Below are positions 1 to 5,552 of a stretch of DNA of 8,249 bases, piece by piece. Numbering within the stretch: the first letter of the stretch is position 1; each line of letters starts with the position of its first letter. The translations under genes were made by a program, and so were the position numbers. Under the pieces are notes generated by a model. It searched no databases, was not told where the DNA came from, and worked only from the letters and a program-made list of their open reading frames with translations. The stretch is from Lysobacterales bacterium (GTDB taxonomy: Bacteria > Pseudomonadota > Gammaproteobacteria > Xanthomonadales > S139-57): assembly GCA_026993285.1 (NCBI GenBank), contig JALWTZ010000083.1:1-8249 (forward strand), in the 5' to 3' direction.

Positions 1-294
1 GAGCCGCTGATCGTGCCCATCGCCCTGCCCATGATTGCCGGGCCATCCACCCTGGCTACCCTGATGGTGATGGTGAAATCCTGGCCGGAGAAACAACTCT
101 CCCTACTGGCTGCCCTACTGATCGCCTGGGGCTTTACCACCGTGGTCTTGCTGGTGGCCCCCATGCTCTACCGTATTCTGCGTGACCGGGGCCTGGCCGC
201 GCTGGAACGGCTGATGGGCATGCTGCTGCTCATCATGGCCGTGCAGATGTTCATCAACGGCTTGCGCGAGCTGGCCCCCACCTTCCACGGCTGA
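1..294 (+). CDS. MarC family integral membrane protein, 3' part only
   Basis: The reading frame is open from the first base, so the gene begins upstream of the window; 97 C-terminal residues are present. They begin with a loop and helix of the MarC type (IALPMIAGPSTLAT, about residues 7-20). A hydrophobic helix follows at about 30-52, then a final helix around the ERLMGMLLLIMAVQMFINGL stretch (about 66-85), which is characteristic of the C-terminus of MarC/UPF0056 proteins. These are inner-membrane proteins of about 200 residues with roughly six helices. The name comes from the E. coli multiple-antibiotic-resistance locus, but a transport or resistance role is not established. The stop codon lies 12 bp from that of the convergent pilU gene, and no hairpin terminator is visible between them. 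Confidence 0.85.
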   Translation, partial: EPLIVPIALPMIAGPSTLATLMVMVKSWPEKQLSLLAALLIAWGFTTVVLLVAPMLYRILRDRGLAALERLMGMLLLIMAVQMFINGLRELAPTFHG

Positions 295-306
295 GGCCAG
301 GCCGCG

Positions 307-1443
307 CTAGCCAAACAGATTGGGGTCGTAGGGGTCTTCCTCACCAATGGATGGGTCGAACTCGTCCGGCAAATCGGCCTTGGTCCCCTCCTCCATGCGG
401 ATCTTCACCGCCAGGCCGTCCGGGGAATCGGCATTCTTCAGGGCTTCTTCCATCTCGATCTTGCCGCTCATGTACAGTTCCATCAGGGAACGGTCGAAGG
501 TGAGCATGCCGGCATCCAGGGATTTGTCCATGGCGTCCTTGATGTCGTTGATCTGCCCCTTGCGAATCATGTCCTTGATCAGTGGCGTGGTGACCAGAAT
601 CTCACAGGCAGGAATGCGCTTGCCGTTCTTGTCCAGCACCAGCCGCTGGGAAATCACCGCGTTGAGGTTGAGGGAAAGGTCCATCAACAGCTGCTTGTGG
701 GCCGATTCCGGGAAGAAATTGAGAATGCGCCCCAGGGTTTGATCCGCGTTGTTGGAATGCAGGGTAGCCAGGCAGAGATGCCCGGTTTCCGCATAGGCAA
801 TGGCCGCCTGCATGGTTTCCCGGTCACGGATCTCGCCGATGAGAATCACATCCGGCGCCTCGCGCATGGCATTTTTCAGCGCATTGGCGTAACTGAGGGT
901 ATCAATACCCACTTCCCGCTGATTGACGATGGACTGCTTGTGGTTGTGCAGGAATTCGATGGGGTCCTCAATGGTGAGGATATGGCCGGTGGCATTGCTG
1001 TTGCGGTGGTCGATCATGGCCGCCAGGGTGGTGGACTTGCCGGAACCGGTGGCGCCCACCACCAGAATCAGACCACGCTTGACCATCACCAGCTCTTTCA
1101 ACAACGGTGGCAGGCGCAAACTTTCCACATTGGGAATCTCGCTCTTGATATGGCGGATCACCATGCCCACCTCGCCACGTTGCTTGAACACATTCACCCG
1201 GAAACGGCCAGCGCCCTTGACCGAAATGGCCAGGTTCTGTTCCAGTTCCTGTTCAAACTCCGGCACCTGCCCCTCATCCATCAGGGAATAGGCGATCTTC
1301 TTGATCATCCCCGGCGGCAGACCCGTGCTGCCCAGCGGATGCAGCTTGCCTTCCACCTTGATGTTCACCGGCGCACCTGTGCTGAGGAACATGTCCGAAG
1401 CATCCTTTTGCACCATCAGCTTGAGAAAATAGGAAAGATCCAT
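307..1443 (-). CDS. pilU: PilU, type IV pilus twitching-motility ATPase (PilT paralogue)
   Basis: A 378-residue secretion-superfamily ATPase of the length usual for PilU (about 380). It acts in the cytoplasm at the base of the type IV pilus, where PilU assists PilT in retraction. Visible motifs are Walker A GATGSGKST (130-138), the Asp box TIEDPIEF (157-164), the Walker B-type VILIGEIRD (199-207) and the His box TGHLCLATLHS (220-230). The N-terminal segment MDLSYFLKLMVQKDASDMFL is typical of PilT/PilU. The acidic tail after about residue 350, ending in DPYDPNLFG, and the lack of a PilT-like AIRNLIRE motif favour PilU over PilT. The ATG is preceded by a strong Shine-Dalgarno sequence (GAGGGG, complement of 1449-1454). 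No pilT lies directly upstream: the next gene is divergent, so pilU must be transcribed from the 1444-1597 gap. Confidence 0.95.
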   Translation of the reverse strand: MDLSYFLKLMVQKDASDMFLSTGAPVNIKVEGKLHPLGSTGLPPGMIKKIAYSLMDEGQVPEFEQELEQNLAISVKGAGRFRVNVFKQRGEVGMVIRHIKSEIPNVESLRLPPLLKELVMVKRGLILVVGATGSGKSTTLAAMIDHRNSNATGHILTIEDPIEFLHNHKQSIVNQREVGIDTLSYANALKNAMREAPDVILIGEIRDRETMQAAIAYAETGHLCLATLHSNNADQTLGRILNFFPESAHKQLLMDLSLNLNAVISQRLVLDKNGKRIPACEILVTTPLIKDMIRKGQINDIKDAMDKSLDAGMLTFDRSLMELYMSGKIEMEEALKNADSPDGLAVKIRMEEGTKADLPDEFDPSIGEEDPYDPNLFG

Positions 1444-1536
1444 GGCGTCCCCTCGGAAAATACTGCGCTGGTATCTGCAAGTTTACACGCACAACCAGCA
1501 AAAATGCAGCCGACTACACCCGCGAATCACGCCTAT

Positions 1537-1568
1537 CGCTTGAAAAAGCGCCGCATGCTCTCCAAAAT
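1537..1568 (+). promoter_or_regulatory. Putative sigma-70 promoter of the lipoprotein operon, with a GAAA-loop hairpin over its -35
   Basis: A -35-like TTGAAA (1540-1545) is followed after 17 bp by a -10-like CAAAAT (1563-1568), which would start transcription near 1575, about 22 nt before the lipoprotein start codon. The -35 element sits inside a perfect small inverted repeat, CGCTT-GAAA-AAGCG (1537-1550). The assignment rests on sequence similarity only, and the -10 matches four of six consensus bases. Confidence 0.35.
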
Positions 1569-1597
1569 ACCCGCTGCCCAATCATCCCGAGTAGCGC

Positions 1598-1960
1598 ATG
1601 AAACCGATCTTCCTGTCTGGCAGCCTCCTTCTGCTGGTCGCATGTACGCCCACGCGCCCGACCACACCCCAGGACACACAGGTACGCGCTCTGCTGGAAC
1701 AGGCGCGACAGGCGCAGGCGGAAACGCTTGCACCCATCGAATACCGCTTTGCAGAAAAGAAACTGGGCCTCTGGCAGCAAGCGATGGAGGAACGCGACCG
1801 TGCCCGCGCGGCCCTGCTGCTGGAACAGGCGGCGCTGGATGCACATCTGGCCCTGACCAAATCCAGAGCCGCGCGAGCGGTACAGCAAATGAATCAGGTC
1901 AATGACCGGGTGCGGAAACTTGAAAAACAACTGGACCAGCTACAGGGAGAATTGCAATGA
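1598..1960 (+). CDS. DUF4398-type small outer-membrane lipoprotein
   Basis: A 120-residue protein with a short lipoprotein signal: MKP, a hydrophobic run and the lipobox LVAC, so Cys16 should be lipidated. Thr at +2 gives no inner-membrane retention signal, so the outer membrane is the likely destination. The mature part is almost wholly helical, with an Ala/Gln/Glu/Arg-rich region from about residue 24 to the end and a heptad-like C-terminus (about 95-120). The pattern (ALLEQARQAQAETLAPIEYRFAE split over residues 31-53, then a second helix) resembles DUF4398, a family often found with or fused to OmpA-domain lipoproteins. The start is chosen because it places the lipobox correctly; the Shine-Dalgarno sequence is poor. 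Its stop overlaps the next start (ATGA), so the two products are probably made together and may act together. The function is unknown. Confidence 0.8.
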   Translation: MKPIFLSGSLLLLVACTPTRPTTPQDTQVRALLEQARQAQAETLAPIEYRFAEKKLGLWQQAMEERDRARAALLLEQAALDAHLALTKSRAARAVQQMNQVNDRVRKLEKQLDQLQGELQ

Positions 1961-2940
1961 TGCGTTTCTACTGGGTGGTACTGGTTATTCTGCTGCTTCC
2001 GGCATGCGCCACCACACCAGGCCGGGACCTCGACCGGGAAGACCTGCTGCATCAGCTGCAACAGTTGCAACAGGATACCCGCCTCAAGAATTATCTCGAC
2101 CCGCAATCCATGGAGCGGGCGCGTGCCGCCATCGAACGAATGAGCGCGGCCACGCGCAGCAACATCAAGGCCCATCGACGTTATCTGGCCGACAAACTGA
2201 TTGAAATTGCCCGTTTTCAGGCGCAACTGCACTGGGCAGAAGCCCAGCAACACCAGCTGGAACAGCAGGAAGCCCAGTTGAAAATCAACATCAAGGCCGC
2301 TGAAGCGGAACTGGCCAGACGTGAAGCCGAACAGGCCCTTTTACTGAGCCGTGCCAGCCAGGAAGAAGCCGAGCGCGCCAGGGAAGAAGCCCGTCGTGCA
2401 CGAGAAGAACGCGACCGCGCCACCCGGGAAGCGCAACTGGCCCGGCAACAGGCCGAAGCCGCCAAACGGGTAGCCAAAGCCAGCGAACGGGAAGCGCAAC
2501 TGGCCCGCCAGGAAGCCGAACTGACCGCGCAGGCAATGAAGGACCTGCAAAAGCAGCTGGCCACTTTCAAGGCCCGGGAAACCGCTCGCGGGCTGGTGGT
2601 CACCCTCGGTGACATCTCCTTTGCCACCGGTGAAGCGAAGCTGAAGGACAACACCCGCGCGGAAATCGCCCAGTTGGTGGAATTTCTCGGCAAATACCCC
2701 AACCACACCATTCGCGTGGAAGGCCATACCGACAACCGTGGCTCGGCCACATTCAACAAGAAACTCTCCCTGCAACGCGCTCAGGCCGTGGCCGATGCAC
2801 TGGTAGCCGCCGGCATTCCCGCCAGCCGTATCCACACCGTGGGCTACGGTGAAGAACACCCCATTGCCAGCAACGAAACCCCCATGGGCCGCAGCGCCAA
2901 CCGGCGGGTGGAAATCGTGATCGTCAAACCCGAACACTGA
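1957..2940 (+). CDS. Coiled-coil lipoprotein with C-terminal OmpA peptidoglycan-binding domain
   Basis: A 327-residue protein. The signal peptide ends in the lipobox LPAC, lipidating Cys17. Residues about 23-100 are helical and resemble a DUF4398-like segment. A long charged coiled coil rich in Glu, Arg, Ala and Gln follows (about 95-210), including two 21-residue units that each contain REAQLARQ (157-164 and 178-185). The C-terminal OmpA-like domain (about 212-327) has the entry strand LGDISFATGEAKL (217-229), EGHTDNRG (255-262) with Asp259 as the expected diaminopimelate contact, LSLQRA (270-275) with the partner Arg274, and the end motif GRSANRRVEI (311-320). The architecture implies an outer-membrane anchor, a periplasmic spacer and a peptidoglycan clamp. 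The gene starts within the stop of the preceding gene, with AGGGAG at 1944-1949 as ribosome binding site. A second ATG at 1960 is an equally possible start. Confidence 0.93.
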   Translation: MMRFYWVVLVILLLPACATTPGRDLDREDLLHQLQQLQQDTRLKNYLDPQSMERARAAIERMSAATRSNIKAHRRYLADKLIEIARFQAQLHWAEAQQHQLEQQEAQLKINIKAAEAELARREAEQALLLSRASQEEAERAREEARRAREERDRATREAQLARQQAEAAKRVAKASEREAQLARQEAELTAQAMKDLQKQLATFKARETARGLVVTLGDISFATGEAKLKDNTRAEIAQLVEFLGKYPNHTIRVEGHTDNRGSATFNKKLSLQRAQAVADALVAAGIPASRIHTVGYGEEHPIASNETPMGRSANRRVEIVIVKPEH

Positions 2941-3007
2941 TTCGCCCTTTCTCCACCCCTTTTTGTCCTTGAAGTGGGAACCAAATCGCGATAGCGTTGG
3001 TCATCAA

Positions 3008-3150
3008 GGGTGAGGGACATGATTGACCGACTCCCTCACCCCTGCAGGCCATGTCCGCATCATGCGGCATGGCTGCTTCAGGCCCAGGCGCCTGACACGA
3101 CAACCCCCGGGCAACCACCTTGCCCGCTATCCAGGCAGCAGGGCTGCCTG
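3008..3150 (+). other. Cluster of five hairpins upstream of the YdcH-like gene; possible structured leader or small RNA
   Basis: Five inverted repeats follow one another. (a) GGGTGAGGGA (3008-3017) pairs perfectly with 3032-3041 around a 14-nt loop. (b) GCCATG plus CCGCA (3048-3059) pairs with TGCGG plus CATGGC (3063-3073), with one bulged T and a 3-nt loop. (c) CAGGCGCCTG is palindromic at 3085-3094. (d) CGGGCAA (3108-3114) pairs with TTGCCCG (3120-3126). (e) CAGGCAGC (3132-3139) pairs with GCTGCCTG (3143-3150). No T-run follows any stem, so these are not ordinary terminators. The last stem ends 15 nt before the GGAGG ribosome binding site of the next gene. A weak promoter-like pair, TTGAAG (2969-2974) and TAGCGT (2992-2997), lies just upstream. 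Whether this is a cis-acting leader or a separate RNA cannot be told from sequence. Confidence 0.45.
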
Positions 3151-3176
3151 CCAACCGCGATCACTGGAGGTTACAC

Positions 3177-3389
3177 ATGTTCGAGAACCATCAAGATGAG
3201 CTGGAAACCCTTTTGGAAGACAAGTCCTTTCGCCGCCTCTACGAAAAACACCAGAAACTGGACGAACAAATAGCGGAAATGGAACGTCTGCACGGCCTGG
3301 ACCACAGCCAACTCACTCGCCTGAAAATGGAAAAACTGAATCTTCGCGACCAGCTCACCGCCATGATGGCTCAACTGCAGCCGGCATGA
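3177..3389 (+). CDS. YdcH/DUF465-like small helical protein
   Basis: A 70-residue protein predicted to be two antiparallel helices. The first half carries FRRLYEKHQKLDEQIAEME (about 18-36). The second carries LTRLKMEKLNLRDQL (about 44-58). This spacing of F..L...H..LD..I and LK.EKL.L+D.. is the pattern of DUF465/YdcH proteins, small cytoplasmic proteins of unknown role. The ATG is set by an excellent ribosome binding site, GGAGG at 3166-3170, six bases upstream. The same frame stays open further upstream, but that part lacks a ribosome binding site and runs through the hairpin region. The gene is followed 23 bp later by a strong terminator, so it is probably monocistronic or the last gene of its transcript. 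Confidence 0.8.
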   Translation: MFENHQDELETLLEDKSFRRLYEKHQKLDEQIAEMERLHGLDHSQLTRLKMEKLNLRDQLTAMMAQLQPA

Positions 3390-3412
3390 ATCCCTGAACC
3401 TACAACCCGGAC

Positions 3413-3436
3413 AAGGGGCCTTCGCGGCCCCTTTTT
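3413..3436 (+). terminator. Intrinsic terminator after the YdcH-like gene
   Basis: The stem AAGGGGCC (3413-3420) pairs with GGCCCCTT (3426-3433) around the 5-nt loop TTCGC, and is followed at once by a run of T to 3436. This is a textbook rho-independent terminator in the + orientation. It ends transcription of the YdcH-like gene and separates it from the outer-membrane protein gene downstream. Confidence 0.9.
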
Positions 3437-3576
3437 CATGCCCCCAAGACTGACAAATGTGCGAACTTTCACATTCCGGCAGCGTCTGACTGATAGACTT
3501 TGATCCAGAGGCACCACGGAAATGCCTGTTGCTGCAACACGCACGGCTAACCATCGGCATCTTGCCAATGGGTGGC

Positions 3577-3605
3577 TTGGTTCCGTGGCACCGCCCTGTT
3601 AGAAT
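3577..3605 (+). promoter_or_regulatory. Putative sigma-70 promoter of the secreted beta-rich protein gene
   Basis: TTGGTT (3577-3582) and TAGAAT (3600-3605) are separated by 17 bp. The -10 matches five of six consensus bases and the -35 three of six. Transcription would begin near 3612, about 20 nt before the ATG at 3633. The -35 overlaps the right arm (3581-3588) of an inverted repeat whose left arm is at 3514-3521, so an operator role for that repeat is possible. This is based on motif similarity alone. Confidence 0.4.
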
Positions 3606-3632
3606 TTCGATAAATACCGGACCGAGAGCACC

Positions 3633-4256
3633 ATGAAAGCAAAACGGCTGCCCACAATACTGAGCCTGCTCACTCTGTTGAGCGGTGCAGTTGTGGCTGC
3701 AGAACCGGCTCCGGTTGCCAGCGAATCCACCCAGGTAGAACTGCTCGAAACGCCCATCCCTGGCAGTGACCATATTGCCCTGTCCCTTTCACTGAACAGT
3801 AATGCCACCACATCCCCACTGGAAGGTCAGCCACAGGGCCTGAACAACCTGAACATGGACCTGAGCTATTCCTGGGGGCGGGACCATCACTTCCTTCGTC
3901 TGTTCAGTGGCTTGCGCTATCAGGTCAACCCGGTCAATACCGGGCTGTTGAACATCCGGGATCTGGAAAATCACCACCGCACCCTGATGGGGGTGGACTG
4001 GCAGGCCGGCAGCTTCATTGGCTCCGTCTATTCCGAGGCCACACTCCCGGGCACGGCCCGAGAATGGGCGGACCCCACACTCAACCCCAGCTACAACCTG
4101 GAAATGGGCTGGGATACCGGCCAGTACGGCAAGATCAGCATCGGTGCCCGCAACCTGCTGAACAAGCCCCAGCCGCAGAACCAGCTGGAATCCGTTCTCG
4201 ACATGCCCGAAGCGCAGGGGCGGGTGCCCTATATCCGCTATCAAATAGACCTCTAG
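3633..4256 (+). CDS. Secreted beta-rich protein, putative small outer-membrane barrel
   Basis: A 207-residue protein that I cannot assign to a named family. It opens with a Sec-type signal peptide: MKAKR, a hydrophobic core at about 6-20, and a likely cut after VVAA (residue 23). The mature protein has repeated alternating hydrophobic/polar stretches ending in aromatic residues, typical of outer-membrane strands: about 46-55, 73-81, 85-96, 118-126, 128-135, 153-161, 166-174 and 198-206. That is about eight strands, with polar loops between. The segment GARNLLNKPQ (171-180) and the final strand PYIRYQIDL resemble the last strands of TonB-dependent receptors, but plug and TonB box are absent and the protein is far too short for one. 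It ends in Leu rather than the usual Phe/Tyr. GAGAG at 3624-3628 is a modest ribosome binding site. It has its own terminator upstream and palindromic repeats downstream, suggesting a single-gene transcript. Confidence 0.7.
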   Translation: MKAKRLPTILSLLTLLSGAVVAAEPAPVASESTQVELLETPIPGSDHIALSLSLNSNATTSPLEGQPQGLNNLNMDLSYSWGRDHHFLRLFSGLRYQVNPVNTGLLNIRDLENHHRTLMGVDWQAGSFIGSVYSEATLPGTAREWADPTLNPSYNLEMGWDTGQYGKISIGARNLLNKPQPQNQLESVLDMPEAQGRVPYIRYQIDL

Positions 4257-4383
4257 TTTTGAGCGGCTTGTTTTCCGTATCTCTGCGTTGCACGGGCTAC
4301 CTCACTCGGTCACGTACTGGATGTACGCTCCCTCGCGATTCATCCCGTGCGCCTTGATCTACGAAAAACCGCTCGCTCAAAAC
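4257..4383. repeat. Long palindromic intergenic repeat, copy 1
   Basis: A 127-bp imperfect palindrome centred at about 4320. The outer ends are TTTTGAGCG (4257-4265) and CGCTCAAAA (4374-4382). Further in, CACGGG (4291-4296) matches CCCGTG (4344-4349). The core is CGTAC-TGGAT-GTACG (4313-4327). The repeat begins directly after the stop codon of the secreted-protein gene, so it may shape the end of that transcript. It has no open frame with a start signal and no transposase. It resembles the long extragenic palindromes found in many gammaproteobacterial genomes, whose origin and role are not settled. Confidence 0.7.
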
Positions 4384-4408
4384 CTGTGCGGATAGGAGAA
4401 AAAACGGG

Positions 4409-4599
4409 CGGCTTGTTTTCCGCAACGCTTCGTTGCAGGTGCCATCTTGCTCGGTCATCCCTTTTTACAAACCGCAGGGGCATTCCATCCCTGGCGCTAC
4501 GCCCGGTCCGGCCTCCCTGCCAGCCGTTCAACCCCGCTGCGCGGGTCCACTGGACCCACGGTCGGGGCTGAATCCTGACGAAAAACCACTTGTTCAAAA
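4409..4599. repeat. Long palindromic intergenic repeat, diverged and expanded copy 2
   Basis: The left arm is collinear with copy 1 at a constant offset of 145 bp: CGGCTTGTTTTCCG is identical at 4264-4277 and 4409-4422, and CTCGGTCA at 4305-4312 and 4450-4457. The right arm matches at an offset of 217 bp: ACGAAAAACC at 4361-4370 and 4578-4587, and TCAAAACC at 4377-4384 and 4594-4601. Copy 2 therefore carries about 72 extra bases in its centre. These include a nested palindrome, GGGTCCA-C-TGGACCC (4543-4557), inside CCCCG (4532-4536) and CGGGG (4563-4567). A further hairpin, GCAACG-CTT-CGTTGC (4422-4436), lies in the left arm. Nothing in it looks coding. Confidence 0.6.
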
Positions 4600-4703
4600 C
4601 CCGTGTCAGGGCAGAACGGGCGAACCGAATTTCACCGGACAAAGGGCTTGCCAGCCACTCCGGCATCTGCGATTCTTGTCCCTCTCATCTGGTAGCGGCC
4701 ATC

Positions 4704-4940
4704 ATGTCCTCATCCAACGACCACCTACCCGAATCCGTGCGTTTGCTGCAGGAACAGTTGCAACGCATGGGTGAGCAAGCCAGGGAGCAGCAACGGAAAA
4801 TGGCGCAGGCCAAGGCTGACCTGAAAGCCGGGAAAATCACTACTGCCGAAGCACAAGTGGCTATCGCTGAGGCCAACCATTTGGTACTGGACAGCCTGCA
4901 GCAACTGGAAAGCCTGCAGTCCAAACTGAAGGGCCAGTAG
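4704..4940 (+). CDS. Small helical hypothetical protein
   Basis: A 78-residue protein of unknown function. It is predicted to be nearly all helix: Gln/Glu/Lys-rich from about residue 9 to 42, a turn at KAGKITTAE (42-50), then a second helix to the end. There is no signal peptide, cysteine or membrane segment, so it is probably cytoplasmic and may form a coiled-coil hairpin. The ATG at 4704 is preferred because the frame upstream of it runs back into the palindromic repeat and its composition there is not protein-like; however, no good ribosome binding site precedes 4704. The stop is 3 bp from the stop of the convergent cyclophilin gene, the two codons forming TAG-CGG-CTA. It is plausibly real because of its regular amphipathic helices, but without homology evidence it stays tentative. 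Confidence 0.6.
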   Translation: MSSSNDHLPESVRLLQEQLQRMGEQAREQQRKMAQAKADLKAGKITTAEAQVAIAEANHLVLDSLQQLESLQSKLKGQ

Positions 4941-4943
4941 CGG

Positions 4944-5552
4944 CTATTCTTCCGGCAAGAGGCGGATTTTCCGGATGACCACCGGCTGCAGCGGTACATT
5001 TTCCGCATCCAGCTGCTCGCTGTAGCCGGTTTTTACCGCCGCGATCTTCTCCAGAACATCCTCGCCTTCCACCACTTCACCGAAGACCGCGTAACCCCAG
5101 CGCCGTCCAGGGTTGAGGCTGTCGTTGTCGTTCAGGTTGAAATAGAACTGGTCCGTGGCCGAATGGGGGTCGCTGTAGCGCGCCATGGCTATGGTGCCCA
5201 TGTCGTTTTTCAGGCCATTGCCCGATTCGTTGAAGATGGGCGCGCGCAGCGGCCTTTCCTTGAACTTTGCATCATAACCACCGCCCTGGATGACAAATTC
5301 CGGCTCCACCCGGTGAATCAGGGTGCCGTCGTAATGCTTTTCCACCACATAACGCAGAAAGTTGTTCACCGTGATGGGCGCGCGGTGGCGGTTTAGCTCC
5401 ACCACCAGCGTGCCCAGCGAGGTTTCGATGGCCACTTTCGGGAACAGGTTTTCCGGCTGTACCTTCGCCCCCTCGGGCACGGCGACCACGGGCCTGGCCG
5501 CGGAAACCACGGCAGAAAACCCAAGCATCAGCAACAGAACGATCTTCTTCAT
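4944..5552 (-). CDS. Periplasmic cyclophilin-type peptidyl-prolyl cis-trans isomerase
   Basis: A 202-residue protein. The signal peptide MKKIVLLLMLGFSAVVSA (1-18) implies export to the periplasm, where cyclophilins speed proline isomerisation during folding. The cyclophilin domain covers about 38-198. Key motifs are IHRVEPEFVIQGG (79-91) with the catalytic Arg81 and the Phe86 and Gln89 positions, MGTIAMAR (118-125), DQFYFNLNDN (134-143) and GYAVFGEVVEGEDVLEKI (153-170). The length fits bacterial PpiA-like proteins with a short N-terminal extension. The ATG overlaps the stop of the M23 gene (ATGA, 5549-5552) and has a good ribosome binding site, AGAGGA (complement of 5559-5564), six bases away. 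It is the last gene of the yidD operon and ends 3 bp from a convergent gene with no visible terminator between. Confidence 0.93.
   Translation of the reverse strand: MKKIVLLLMLGFSAVVSAARPVVAVPEGAKVQPENLFPKVAIETSLGTLVVELNRHRAPITVNNFLRYVVEKHYDGTLIHRVEPEFVIQGGGYDAKFKERPLRAPIFNESGNGLKNDMGTIAMARYSDPHSATDQFYFNLNDNDSLNPGRRWGYAVFGEVVEGEDVLEKIAAVKTGYSEQLDAENVPLQPVVIRKIRLLPEE

Noticed and set aside
697..1905. Long + strand open frame (402 codons) opposite pilU and over the lipoprotein start
   Set aside because: It lies mostly antisense to pilU, whose motifs are complete, and its His/Gln/Gly-rich product is typical of a shadow frame. It also crosses the divergent promoter region.
2341..2937. Minus-strand open frame of 198 codons opposite the OmpA-domain gene
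   Set aside because: It is antisense to clear OmpA motifs, has a Gly/Phe-rich product of low complexity and no ribosome binding site or neighbouring minus-strand gene.
3171..3773. Minus-strand open frame of 200 codons across the YdcH-like gene and the following gap
   Set aside because: It runs through a clear intrinsic terminator and a promoter region and has no ribosome binding site or domain.
4257..4622. CRISPR array or insertion sequence as explanation of the repeats
   Set aside because: There are only two diverged copies, with no regular spacers, no transposase frame and no evident target-site duplication.
4340..4666. Open frames on both strands within the palindromic repeats
   Set aside because: Open frames arise from the GC-rich inverted repeats. 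There is no start signal, the products are Arg/Pro-rich, and one strand mirrors the other.
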